From an uncultured Lachnospiraceae bacterium (GTDB lineage Bacteria > Bacillota > Clostridia > Lachnospirales > Lachnospiraceae), in the NCBI GenBank assembly GCA_934339135.1, contig CAKRHP010000007.1:98524-162523 (forward strand): a stretch of 64,000 nucleotides of DNA. Direction: 5' to 3'. Under the pieces are notes generated by a model. That model did no database searches and was not told the origin of the DNA. It was given only the letters and a program-made list of their open reading frames with translations. The translations under genes were made by a program, and so were the position numbers. Positions 22,432 to 31,096 of the stretch are shown here, piece after piece (the stretch's first letter is position 1; every line of letters starts with the position of its first letter).

Positions 22432-25118
22432 ATATTTTCAGTCGTTTTACACTTCGTACATTACAGAAAAATAAAATGCGTACGTTGGTGACTATTATTG
22501 GAATTGCTCTTTCTGTAGCGATGTTTACTTCGGTCACTTCGATCATCGTAAGCTTTCAGCAGTATCTGATGAATATGGAAATTACACGGGATGGTGCATG
22601 GGAAGGCCGTATGATCGCAGCCAATGAACAGTGTATACAGAATATTTCAAAGGACAAACGGGTCAAAGGTATGACGGTCATGGATAATCTTGGTTTTGCC
22701 GGGATTGATGACATCCGGAATACGGATAAGCCTTATCTGATGGTGGAGGCTATTGACGATTCCTTTACCGATTACAGTCCCATCAATCTGATCAAAGGAC
22801 GGATGCCGAAGAATTCTTCGGAGATCGTGCTTTCCAAGCATCTGGAATATAACGGCGGCGTCAAATTTGACGTGGGAGATACGTTAAAACTTCAGGTGGG
22901 TACCAGGTATTACGCAGAGAAAAAGGGAGATACGCCGCTGCCAATTGAAATGGAGCCTTTTCAGGATGGGGAAACACTGAAAGACAAGTCCGAAAAAACA
23001 TACACAGTCGTGGGAATCTGTGACCGTCCCACCTCTGAGGATTATTCTGCAGCAGGTTATTCTGCTTTCACCAAAAAGGGGGCAGAGAAAGCGAGATCTT
23101 ATGATGCATTTCTGACATTTACCCGGCCTCAGGAAAGTCAGGAAATTTTGGAGAAATACACCACAAAGGGAGCATATACAACCCATCAGGATCTGCTCCG
23201 GTTTATGGGAAACAGTACAAACGACAGTTATAACCGGGTCTTATATTCTATGGGAGCCATATTGATAGGAATTATTATGATCGGAGCCATATCCCTGATC
23301 TACAGTGCCTTTTCCATCTCTCTCAGTGAGAGAACCAAGCAGATGGGACTTTTAAAATCCATTGGTGCCACCAGAAAGCAGATACGGCACAGTGTGATCT
23401 TTGAGGCATGCGTCCTTTGTGCCGCGGGAATTCCGCTGGGACTTGCGGCAGGACTTGGGGGAATCGGCATTACGCTTCACGTCATTTCCGGATGGATGGG
23501 TAAATTGTGGTCGGCAGGGGAAACGGTGGAGCTGCATCTGGTGGTGACATGGCAGTCCATTCTCATTGCGGTGATCGTCAGTTTTATTACTGTGCTGATC
23601 TCGGCAATGATCCCGGCTTCCAAAGCCGTGCGTATTCCGGCGATCCAGGCAATCCGCCAGAGCAGTGAGATCAAGCTTCGCGGGGAAAAGGTGAGGACAT
23701 CACGACTGACCTATAAGCTGTTTGGATTTTCCGGTATGCTGGCAGGCAAGAACTTCAAAAGAAACCGCAAGAAATACCGTACCACTGTATTTTCACTTTT
23801 TATCAGTATTGTATTGTTTGTAAGTGCTACCAGCTTTAGTGCATATATGAAGGTATCTACTTCCGGGCTGGGAAGAGAGGAGAATTATGATATCAGTTGT
23901 GAAGTAACGGAGCCAAAGGACGGCAGCAAAACAGTATCGGAGATTGAGAAAGAGATCGAGCAGATCGGATCTGTGGACAGTGCCATATACCGCAAGGAAG
24001 GCTGTGGTGAAGTAGAGGTGCCGGAGGAGCAGGTTAGTAAGGAGTATCTGGATTATCTGGAGGAGACTGATCCGGAGAGGATCAATAGACAGAAAAAGAC
24101 AGTTGTACTCATAGTACAGCTGGAGCTGCTTCAGGAGGAAGCGTATCAAACATATTTGCAGGAAAAGAAAATTGATGTGTCCCAATATATGGATAGGAAA
24201 TCATGGAATGCATTAGTCTGGGACGGGTTTTCCGTATATTGTGGCAAAAAGATAAAAACCATGAATATTTTAAAGTCAGGAGAAACGGATGCACAGCTTT
24301 TGATCCCAAAGGAAATGAAAGGATATTATTACAGTATGCATGAGGGAAGCGACTATATTTATCTGAGTAATAAGGACGGCGGGGAAAAACGGGTTTCTGC
24401 GGTGGAAGCAGTCAAAAAACGTCCGATACATCTGGGAAAGAAAATGACAGCAGCTCCGCCGACAGGAGTGGCAAATTCCCGGTGGAATGAAGCGCTTACG
24501 ATCGTTTTGCCATACCGTGCTGCAAAGGATAAAGTGTTTGATGATATAGCAAATCCAATGCCTTATACATCGTTTGCACTGCTGGCAGAGCAGCATGAAA
24601 AGGCATGTACCGAGCTTTCGGATTATTTTGAAAATCAGTTGAGAGACACCAGTGCTTCCGGCTCTATTATGGATCTGGCGGCAAACCGGGATTCCAATCA
24701 GGCATTGATCCTGATCATTGATGTATTTTCCTATGGATTCATTATATTGATCTCACTGATCTCCGTAGCAAATGTATTTAATACGATCTCTACCAATATT
24801 CTGCTGCGGCGTCAGGAGTTTGCCATGCTCAAGTCCGTAGGAATGACACAGAAGGGCTTCCGGCGGATGATGAATTATGAGTGTATGCTGTATGGCTTTA
24901 AGGGGCTTCTTTACGGACTGCCGGTTGCATGGGGACTGAGTTATCTTATGTACAAGTCGGTTGCAGGTGGTCTGGAGATAAAATATCTGTTCCCATGGCA
25001 GGGAATGGCGATATCCGTAGTCAGTGTATTTATTGTTGTATTTACCACGATGCTCTACGCCATGAGCAAGATCCGTAAGGACAATACCATGGAAGCACTT
25101 CGGAATGAGAATCTGTAA
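22428..25118 (+). CDS. FtsX-family ABC permease, long form
   Basis: The 896-residue membrane protein has an N-terminal helix (FRTLQKNKMRTLVTIIGIALS..., as in MacB/FtsX proteins), a large extracellular region (about 45-265) and FtsX core helices (about 280-400; LSERTKQMGLLKSIGATRKQIR). A second helix-loop-core half follows (about 450-896; RRQEFAMLKSVGMTQKGFRRM). The two FtsX copies and large outer domains fit a transporter that removes or senses cell-wall-active compounds. It is translationally coupled to the ATPase before it. The extracellular part differs from the single 200-residue loop typical of BceB, so it is Bce-like rather than a true BceB. Confidence 0.85.
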   Translation: MNIFSRFTLRTLQKNKMRTLVTIIGIALSVAMFTSVTSIIVSFQQYLMNMEITRDGAWEGRMIAANEQCIQNISKDKRVKGMTVMDNLGFAGIDDIRNTDKPYLMVEAIDDSFTDYSPINLIKGRMPKNSSEIVLSKHLEYNGGVKFDVGDTLKLQVGTRYYAEKKGDTPLPIEMEPFQDGETLKDKSEKTYTVVGICDRPTSEDYSAAGYSAFTKKGAEKARSYDAFLTFTRPQESQEILEKYTTKGAYTTHQDLLRFMGNSTNDSYNRVLYSMGAILIGIIMIGAISLIYSAFSISLSERTKQMGLLKSIGATRKQIRHSVIFEACVLCAAGIPLGLAAGLGGIGITLHVISGWMGKLWSAGETVELHLVVTWQSILIAVIVSFITVLISAMIPASKAVRIPAIQAIRQSSEIKLRGEKVRTSRLTYKLFGFSGMLAGKNFKRNRKKYRTTVFSLFISIVLFVSATSFSAYMKVSTSGLGREENYDISCEVTEPKDGSKTVSEIEKEIEQIGSVDSAIYRKEGCGEVEVPEEQVSKEYLDYLEETDPERINRQKKTVVLIVQLELLQEEAYQTYLQEKKIDVSQYMDRKSWNALVWDGFSVYCGKKIKTMNILKSGETDAQLLIPKEMKGYYYSMHEGSDYIYLSNKDGGEKRVSAVEAVKKRPIHLGKKMTAAPPTGVANSRWNEALTIVLPYRAAKDKVFDDIANPMPYTSFALLAEQHEKACTELSDYFENQLRDTSASGSIMDLAANRDSNQALILIIDVFSYGFIILISLISVANVFNTISTNILLRRQEFAMLKSVGMTQKGFRRMMNYECMLYGFKGLLYGLPVAWGLSYLMYKSVAGGLEIKYLFPWQGMAISVVSVFIVVFTTMLYAMSKIRKDNTMEALRNENL

Positions 25119-25305
25119 CAGAAAGGCTTCTATGAAGCGGCTCCGGTGAATACTTTGTAATAAAAACTTATGATTTTTAATATAGATATCTTTCCTCGCA
25201 AAGGTTATAATAAGGAGGAAAACACGAAGTTAGTGCCTGTGGTCCATAGCCTGAGGGATGAAAAGACTGTAGGAATTATATGCAAAAAGGGGACAATGCA
25301 GTTTG

Positions 25306-25330
25306 TGCGGCTGTCAGGGGAGCAGCCGCA
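25306..25330 (+). promoter_or_regulatory. Hairpin just before the ribosome site of the VanR-like gene
   Basis: TGCGGCTG and CAGCCGCA pair perfectly around a 9-nt loop, ending 4 nt before GGAGAT. It may affect translation or mRNA stability; no regulatory family was recognised. Confidence 0.35.
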
Positions 25331-25344
25331 GAATGGAGATAAAT

Positions 25345-26040
25345 ATGCAGAATATTATTGTGCTTGATGACGAGCAGGAGATTGCGGATCTTCTGGAGGT
25401 GTATCTGACCAATGAGGGATATCAGGTATTTAAGTTTTACCGGGCAAAGGGCGTGCTGGACTGCATTCGGGAAAATGAGATCTCACTGGCGATCCTGGAT
25501 GTGATGCTGCCGGATATCGACGGCTTTCAGCTTTGCCGTCAGATCCGGGAGAACTGGTATTTTCCGATCATTATGCTTACGGCGAAGGTGGAGGATGTAG
25601 ATAAGATCACGGGACTTACTGTGGGTGCGGATGATTATATTACAAAGCCGTTTAATCCAATGGAGGTTGTGGCGAGAGTTAAGGGACAGCTCCGGCGGTC
25701 CCAGACTTACAATCCGTCCATGACCGGGCAGGAGGATGAGGAAACCTACAATATCCGGGGGCTGGAGCTGACGCCCAATATGCATACCTGTTATCTGTAC
25801 GGCGAGAAGATCGATCTGCCTCCGATTGAATACGACATACTGGTGTATCTTTGCCGCCACCTGGGGAAAGTGGTATCGGCAGAGGAGCTTTTTGAGGCTG
25901 TCTGGGGGGAGAAGTATCTTAACAGTAATAACACGGTGATGGCTCATATTGCCCGGATCCGTGAGAAGCTTCATGAAAATGCCCGTGCACCGAAATTTAT
26001 TAAGACGGTCTGGGGTGTGGGATATAAAATGGACAGATAA
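25345..26040 (+). CDS. VanR-like OmpR-family response regulator
   Basis: The 231-residue protein has a receiver domain (VLDDEQEIADLLEVYL, phospho-Asp in LAILDVMLPDIDGF, Lys in YITKPFNPMEVVARV) and a winged helix (PPIEYDILVYLCRHLGKVVSAEELFEAVWGEKYL...WGVGYKMDR). The sequence style is that of VanR-type regulators. ATG 25345 follows GGAGAT. Its kinase gene starts 65 nt downstream. No vancomycin-resistance ligase, dehydrogenase or peptidase genes are next to it, so the target is likely another envelope function. Confidence 0.88.
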   Translation: MQNIIVLDDEQEIADLLEVYLTNEGYQVFKFYRAKGVLDCIRENEISLAILDVMLPDIDGFQLCRQIRENWYFPIIMLTAKVEDVDKITGLTVGADDYITKPFNPMEVVARVKGQLRRSQTYNPSMTGQEDEETYNIRGLELTPNMHTCYLYGEKIDLPPIEYDILVYLCRHLGKVVSAEELFEAVWGEKYLNSNNTVMAHIARIREKLHENARAPKFIKTVWGVGYKMDR

Positions 26041-26105
26041 GAAGTACGGCTGGGACAGATAAAGGGAGAAAAGCTGGAAAAGACAGAATGGAGAGATAGA
26101 GAAAC

Positions 26106-27185
26106 ATGGATGGTGAAGTTCGTCAGGAGGTTGCGAAACAGCTGGTAAAGGGATATCTGGTGCATATGCTGGTCTATATTGTTGTGGTACTGGCTCTTCT
26201 CGGCATAGCCTACCGCTGGTGCGGCAGTCAGGTATGGTATCCGTGGGACGAGTTGTATCCGCTGGTACACTGGCTTCATATCAATGTGGTTCCGGTTTTT
26301 CTCTGTGTGATTTTGGTGGGGTGTGTTGCCATTACCTGTGTGCACTTTTATCAGATGGCACGGCTGCTGGAGCTTGTGACCAATGCGGTGGATGACCTGT
26401 ATGCCAACCGGATCAATAGTGTAAAGCTTCCTTCTTCCCTGCAGGAGGTGGAGCGGAAGCTCAATCAGATCATGGTGGGGATCCGTGCCAGCCAGCAGGA
26501 GGCAAAGGATGCCGAACAGCGCAAAAACGATATGATCATCTATATGGCACATGATCTGAAAACGCCATTGACTTCGGTGATCGGATATCTGACCCTGTTA
26601 AAGGATGAACCGGAAATCTCACAGGAGCTTCGCCAGAAGTATCTGGATATCGCATGGAATAAGGCAGGACGTCTGGAGGATCTTGTGAACGAGTTTTTTG
26701 AGCTTACCAGAATGAATTTTGCCCATATGACATTAAACTGTAATATGGTTAATATGACGATGATGGTGGAGCAGTTCATGTATGAGTTTAAGCCGCTTCT
26801 GGCAGAGAAGGGCATGGATTATGAGCTGGAAGCAGAGCCGGAGCTCATGGTGTACTGCGATATTGAGAAGATGCAGAGAGTGTTTGATAATCTGCTGAAA
26901 AATGCGATCAACTATGGATATCCGGATAGTATGATCCATGTATATCTGGACAAAAACGGGGAACAGGGAATGAAGTTGATTGTCCAAAATCACGGACAGA
27001 CCATTCCGGCAGAAAAGCTCAGCTATCTTTTTGAACAGTTCTTCCGGCTGGACAGCTCCAGAGATTCCAAGACGGGCGGCACCGGACTGGGACTGGCGAT
27101 CGCCAAGCAGATCGTGGAGCTTCATGGAGGCAAAATTTCCTGCGAGAGCTCCAATGAGACGATTATTTTTATTGTGGAATTATAA
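26106..27185 (+). CDS. VanS-like sensor histidine kinase
   Basis: The 359-residue protein has two membrane helices (about 18-37 and 60-80) with a short outer loop rich in Trp, then a HAMP-like linker and the DHp motif with His149 (YMAHDLKTPLTSVIGYLTLL, very VanS-like). The ATPase domain follows, with N-box FDNLLKNAINYGYP and GGTGLGLAIAKQIVELHGG. It pairs with the regulator just upstream. A terminator follows immediately at 27184-27213. Confidence 0.88.
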   Translation: MDGEVRQEVAKQLVKGYLVHMLVYIVVVLALLGIAYRWCGSQVWYPWDELYPLVHWLHINVVPVFLCVILVGCVAITCVHFYQMARLLELVTNAVDDLYANRINSVKLPSSLQEVERKLNQIMVGIRASQQEAKDAEQRKNDMIIYMAHDLKTPLTSVIGYLTLLKDEPEISQELRQKYLDIAWNKAGRLEDLVNEFFELTRMNFAHMTLNCNMVNMTMMVEQFMYEFKPLLAEKGMDYELEAEPELMVYCDIEKMQRVFDNLLKNAINYGYPDSMIHVYLDKNGEQGMKLIVQNHGQTIPAEKLSYLFEQFFRLDSSRDSKTGGTGLGLAIAKQIVELHGGKISCESSNETIIFIVEL

Positions 27186-27213
27186 AGGGACACGAACCAA
27201 CGTGTCCCTTTTA
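27184..27213 (+). terminator. Intrinsic terminator of the VanRS-like operon
   Basis: AAAGGGACACG and CGTGTCCCTTT form an 11-bp stem with loop AACCAA and a short T-run; it begins within the stop codon. Confidence 0.75.
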
Positions 27214-27220
27214 TGGGATA

Positions 27221-27263
27221 GGTACAAAAAGTTTTGCTGAATATATTAGAGATTTTTTGTACC
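27221..27263. promoter_or_regulatory. Inverted repeat upstream of araR-like gene (candidate operator)
   Basis: GGTACAAAAA (27221-27230) and TTTTTTGTACC (27253-27263) form a perfect 10-bp dyad separated by 22-23 nt. The TTGTAC/GTACAA half-sites resemble those of AraR-type regulators and recur in part at 28389-28418, suggesting autoregulation. Confidence 0.4.
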
Positions 27264-27292
27264 GGATAAAAAACGGAGGAATACATCGACAC

Positions 27293-28399
27293 ATGGAAAA
27301 TCAAAAGGGAAAACAGTTAAAGTATGTACAGCTGATGGCAGATCTGAAGGAAAAAATCCTGTCCGGCGAGATCCTGCCGGGGGAGAAGATTCCATCTGAA
27401 AATATTCTTGCGGCACAGTATCAGGTAAGCCGTCAGACGGTACGGAAAGCCATTGCCATTATGGAAAACGAAGGTTATGTTTATGCGGAGCATGGCAGAG
27501 GAACCTTTTGTACGGAGCTGGTCCGTCATAAGCATGAATCGGGGAATATTGCGGTGATAACCACATATCTGTCTGACTATATTTTTCCGCAGGTGATCCG
27601 GGGGATTGATAAGGTTCTGACCAGGGAGGGTTACAGTATCATTCTCAAAAACACAAGAAATTCCCGGACGCAGGAGATCCGTTGTCTGCAGGAGCTTTTG
27701 CAAAAGGATATTGATGGGGTGATCATCGAACCAAGCAAAAGTCAGATTTACTGCAAGCACACGGAGCTGTTTGCAAAGTTTCGGGAGTTTCAGATTCCCT
27801 GTGTATTTATTCAGGGGTGCTATGAGCAGATGAAACAGCAGCCGCAGGTGCTGATGGATGACTGCAAGGGTGGTTACCTGATCACCAGGCACCTGATCGG
27901 CCTGGGACATCGGAATATTATCGGTGTATTTAAGGCGGATGATACCCAGGGGCAGAATCGTCATAAGGGATATGCAAAGGCTCTTGGCGAGGCGGGCATT
28001 GCCTATGATCCGGAGAAGGTGATCTGGTTTCACACCGAGGACCGGACCGTGCATCCCTATGAAAAGATCTGTCAGATGGCTCGGGAGTCTGCCGCTATGG
28101 ATGGCATCGTCTGTTATAATGATCAGATCGCATGGGAGGTGATCCGGGCATTGCAGGACAGTGGCCTGTGTGTGCCGGAGGATGTATCGGTATGTGGATA
28201 TGACAATTCTTCCATGGCAATGTCCGGCAATCTGCGGCTTACCACGATCGCGCATCCCCAGGAGAGGCTGGGAGCGATGGCGGCAGAGCTGTTGCTGCGG
28301 CTGATCCATGGCGAAGAAAACGGGGAGAAGGACCGGATTATGATCGAGCCGGAGCTGGTAGAGGGAAATTCGTGTAAAGATAGAAAAAACAACTTGTAA
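27293..28399 (+). CDS. araR: AraR-like regulator (GntR helix-turn-helix plus LacI/periplasmic-binding domain)
   Basis: The 368-residue protein joins a GntR winged helix (about 9-78; LSGEILPGEKIPSENILAAQYQVSRQTVRKAI) to a LacI-type sugar-binding domain (about 85-360). The latter has CLQELLQKDIDGVIIEPSKS, HLIGLGHRNIIGVF and VSVCGYDNS. This GntR-LacI hybrid is the hallmark of AraR, the arabinose-responsive repressor of Bacillota. It is followed by an FGGY pentulose kinase and AraD, which supports the assignment. ATG 27293 is used although the GGAGGA site is 12 nt away. Confidence 0.85.
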   Translation: MENQKGKQLKYVQLMADLKEKILSGEILPGEKIPSENILAAQYQVSRQTVRKAIAIMENEGYVYAEHGRGTFCTELVRHKHESGNIAVITTYLSDYIFPQVIRGIDKVLTREGYSIILKNTRNSRTQEIRCLQELLQKDIDGVIIEPSKSQIYCKHTELFAKFREFQIPCVFIQGCYEQMKQQPQVLMDDCKGGYLITRHLIGLGHRNIIGVFKADDTQGQNRHKGYAKALGEAGIAYDPEKVIWFHTEDRTVHPYEKICQMARESAAMDGIVCYNDQIAWEVIRALQDSGLCVPEDVSVCGYDNSSMAMSGNLRLTTIAHPQERLGAMAAELLLRLIHGEENGEKDRIMIEPELVEGNSCKDRKNNL

Positions 28400-28418
28400 A
28401 TACGAGTGTACAAGTTGT
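28389..28418. promoter_or_regulatory. Inverted repeat at the araR end/kinase upstream region (candidate AraR operator)
   Basis: ACAACTTGTA (28389-28398) and TACAAGTTGT (28409-28418) form a perfect dyad with a 10-nt spacer that overlaps the araR stop codon. It shares TTGTA/TACAA half-sites with the element in front of araR. It lacks a T-run, so operator is preferred to terminator. Confidence 0.45.
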
Positions 28419-28533
28419 ATGATAAAGATAGGATAAAATTGTATGTGCTTACGAAAAAGATAGGATATGTATTGGAGAAAAGTTGTGCCTGTGAGACGAG
28501 ATTTGCAGGCCGGGAAAGGAAGGTATCATTACG

Positions 28534-30120
28534 ATGAATGCAAAAGAAAGTATTGTGAACGGAAAAGCAGCACTTGGTATTGAGTTTGGTTCTACCAGGA
28601 TCAAAGCAGTGCTTGTGGATGAAAATTGTAAAGCACTGGCGGTAGGTTCCTATCAGTGGGAAAATCAACTGGTGGATGGCGTCTGGACCTACAGTCTGGA
28701 GGCAATCCATACGGGACTGCAGGCGTGTTATAAGGCCTTGGCAGAGAAGGTGCAGGAGCAGTACGGAGTGCCCCTTCAGAAGCTGGCTTCTCTGGGAATC
28801 AGTGCTATGATGCATGGTTATATGGCATTTAATGAGAAGGATGAACTGCTGGTACCATTTCGTACCTGGCGCAATACCATGACTGAGGAGGCGGCTGCAA
28901 AGCTGACGCAGGAGTTTCAGGTGAATGTACCGGAGCGGTACAGTATTTCCCATCTGTATCAGGCCGTTTTAAAGAAGGAGTCTCACGTAAAGGATATTAC
29001 ATTTTTTACGACCCTTGCGGGCTATATTCATTGGCAGCTTACCGGGGAAAAGGTACTGGGGGTCGGAGATGCCTCCGGAATGTTTCCGATCGACTGTAAT
29101 ACAAAGGATTATGATCAGGAAAAGCTGGCGAAGTTTGACAAGCTGGTAGAGGAATATCATTTTCCATGGACTTTAAAGGATATTTTGCCGAAGTCACTCA
29201 CGGCAGGGGAGAAGGCAGGCGTCCTGACGGAGGCCGGTGCAAAAATGCTTGATCCTACCGGGATGCTGGAGGCAGGTGTGCCAATGTGTCCGCCGGAGGG
29301 CGATGCCGGTACCGGTATGGTGGCAACCAACAGTGTGAAGGTACGCACCGGAAATGTATCGGCAGGAACCTCCGTTTTTGCCATGATCGTTATGGAAAAG
29401 GCACTGGAAAAGCTTCACACAGAGATTGATCTGGTGACCACGCCGGCAGGAGATCTGGTAGCCATGGTGCACTGTAATAACTGTACCTCTGATATCAATA
29501 CATGGGTGAACCTTTTTGAGGAGTTTGCGGAAGCGGCAGGAATGAAGATTGACCGGGGACAGTTGTTTGATCTGCTGTTTAAGAAGGCACTGGAGGGAGA
29601 ACCGGACTGCGGAGGGCTTCTTTCTTATAATTATTTCTCAGGAGAGAGCATTACAGGTTTTGATGAGGGACGGCCGTTATTTGTACGTCATGCCAATGAT
29701 AAGGTCAGCCTTGCCAATTTTATGAGAGTTCATCTTTTCACGGCCCTTGGCGCATTGAAAAACGGACTGGACATTCTGCTGAAGGAGGAGAAGGTGCCTG
29801 TGGATAAGATTTATGGACATGGTGGATTCTTCACCGTGCCGGGTGCCGGACAGAAGATTATGGCAGCAGCCATGAATACACCGGTGTCCGTGATGGATAC
29901 GGCAAGCGAAGGCGGTGCCTGGGGCATTGCGGTACTGGCACAGTATCTGGTGACAGGAGCCAGAAAAGATCTGGCAGATTATCTGGATCAGGAGGTGTTT
30001 GCCGGACAGACGGGAACTACGTTGGAGCCGGATGCTGCAGATGTGAAGGGCTTTGATGATTTCCTGGTGCGTTACAATAAGGGACTTGCGATAGAGCGTG
30101 CCGCAGTAGAGAGTATATAA
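28534..30120 (+). CDS. FGGY-family pentulose kinase, probably L-ribulokinase
   Basis: The 528-residue sugar kinase has the N-terminal phosphate motif [17 protein letters not shown], the substrate region [13 protein letters not shown] with [25 protein letters not shown] with a conserved Asp, and the C-terminal ATP-binding part [30 protein letters not shown] kinases phosphorylate sugars such as L-ribulose and D-xylulose. With AraR upstream and AraD downstream, L-ribulokinase is the best call. It is unlike classical AraB at the N-terminus, and a xylulokinase-like or other pentulose specificity cannot be excluded. No isomerase gene lies in the window. Confidence 0.8.
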   Translation: MNAKESIVNGKAALGIEFGSTRIKAVLVDENCKALAVGSYQWENQLVDGVWTYSLEAIHTGLQACYKALAEKVQEQYGVPLQKLASLGISAMMHGYMAFNEKDELLVPFRTWRNTMTEEAAAKLTQEFQVNVPERYSISHLYQAVLKKESHVKDITFFTTLAGYIHWQLTGEKVLGVGDASGMFPIDCNTKDYDQEKLAKFDKLVEEYHFPWTLKDILPKSLTAGEKAGVLTEAGAKMLDPTGMLEAGVPMCPPEGDAGTGMVATNSVKVRTGNVSAGTSVFAMIVMEKALEKLHTEIDLVTTPAGDLVAMVHCNNCTSDINTWVNLFEEFAEAAGMKIDRGQLFDLLFKKALEGEPDCGGLLSYNYFSGESITGFDEGRPLFVRHANDKVSLANFMRVHLFTALGALKNGLDILLKEEKVPVDKIYGHGGFFTVPGAGQKIMAAAMNTPVSVMDTASEGGAWGIAVLAQYLVTGARKDLADYLDQEVFAGQTGTTLEPDAADVKGFDDFLVRYNKGLAIERAAVESI

Positions 30121-30217
30121 AGCGGATCACAGACTGGTTATCTAAGATATGGGACAGTATATAGCGGGAAAATCTATGTGTACGAAATATGGTACAGATG
30201 AAAGGAGCAAGGATAAT

Positions 30218-30910
30218 ATGTTAGAAGCATTAAAACAGCAGGTTTACGAGGCAAATATGGAGCTGCCGAAGCGGGGGCTGATCACATACACATGGGGAAA
30301 TGTCAGTGGTATTGACAGAGAAAGCGGTTATTTTGTCATTAAGCCAAGTGGTGTTGACTATGATAAACTGACACCGGAGGATATGGTGGTAATGGATCTG
30401 GAGGGCAATAGGATCGAGGGAAAATATAAGCCATCCTCTGACACACCGACGCATCTGGAACTTTACAAAAAATATCCGGAGATCGGCGGTGTGGTACATA
30501 CCCATTCGCCGGAGGCAACCTCATGGGCACAGGCAGGCCGTTCCATTCCATTATATGGAACCACTCATGCCGATTATTTCTTCGGGGAGATTCCATGTGC
30601 CAGAAGTCTGACACCAGAGGAGATTGACGCAGCATATGAGCAGAATACAGGACTGGTGATCATTGAAACCTTTGAGGAACGGGGGCTGAATCCGATGCAT
30701 ACACCGGGCGTTCTGTGCAAGAATCACGGACCTTTCACATGGGGGAAGGATGCCGCCGAAGCAGTACATAACGCAGTAGTTCTGGAGGAGGTTGCCAAAA
30801 TGGCAACCAAGACGGAGCTGATCAATCCGAAGGTACAGCCGGCACCGGACTGTATCCGGGATAAGCATTTTTATCGCAAACATGGTGCAAATGCCTATTA
30901 TGGACAATGA
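30218..30910 (+). CDS. araD: L-ribulose-5-phosphate 4-epimerase
   Basis: This class II aldolase-fold zinc enzyme converts L-ribulose 5-phosphate to D-xylulose 5-phosphate. The 230-residue protein carries [40 protein letters not shown], and the metal-binding [16 protein letters not shown] with YGTTHADYF (the three His ligands come from HTH and a later HGP), plus [10 protein letters not shown] and the C-terminal [17 protein letters not shown] typical of AraD. ATG 30218 follows AAAGGAG. It is the last gene of the pentose operon; a large hairpin lies downstream. Confidence 0.93.
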   Translation: MLEALKQQVYEANMELPKRGLITYTWGNVSGIDRESGYFVIKPSGVDYDKLTPEDMVVMDLEGNRIEGKYKPSSDTPTHLELYKKYPEIGGVVHTHSPEATSWAQAGRSIPLYGTTHADYFFGEIPCARSLTPEEIDAAYEQNTGLVIIETFEERGLNPMHTPGVLCKNHGPFTWGKDAAEAVHNAVVLEEVAKMATKTELINPKVQPAPDCIRDKHFYRKHGANAYYGQ

Positions 30911-30942
30911 TAAAAATTAAAGATTTAGATCAATATAGATGA

Positions 30943-31003
30943 TGCCGGGGTCAGAAGCAGATAGCAATTTGTATGTAAACATACATTGTTATCTGCCTCT
31001 GAC
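30943..31003 (+). repeat. Long intergenic hairpin carrying a 21-nt sequence repeated at 39123
   Basis: GTCAGAAGCAGATA pairs with TATCTGCCTCTGAC, and an inner TGTATG/CATACA hairpin closes the structure. The first 21 nt (30943-30963) are identical to 39123-39143, just beyond the other end of the transporter operon. There is no T-run. It may be a transcription end for araD or part of a repeat family. Confidence 0.55.
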
Positions 31004-31096
31004 TCTTGCATTATATAGATATTTTATTATTGATTTGATACAATAGGATATAAAATAGAGAATCGAAACAGGTTCTGTAAGAAATGGGGAGCGTGT

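Noticed and set aside
27317..28309. Long antisense frame (330 codons) opposite araR, and similar ones opposite the ABC exporter, kinases and ytfR
   Set aside because: They lie wholly within well-supported genes on the other strand, lack ribosome sites and have no family resemblance.
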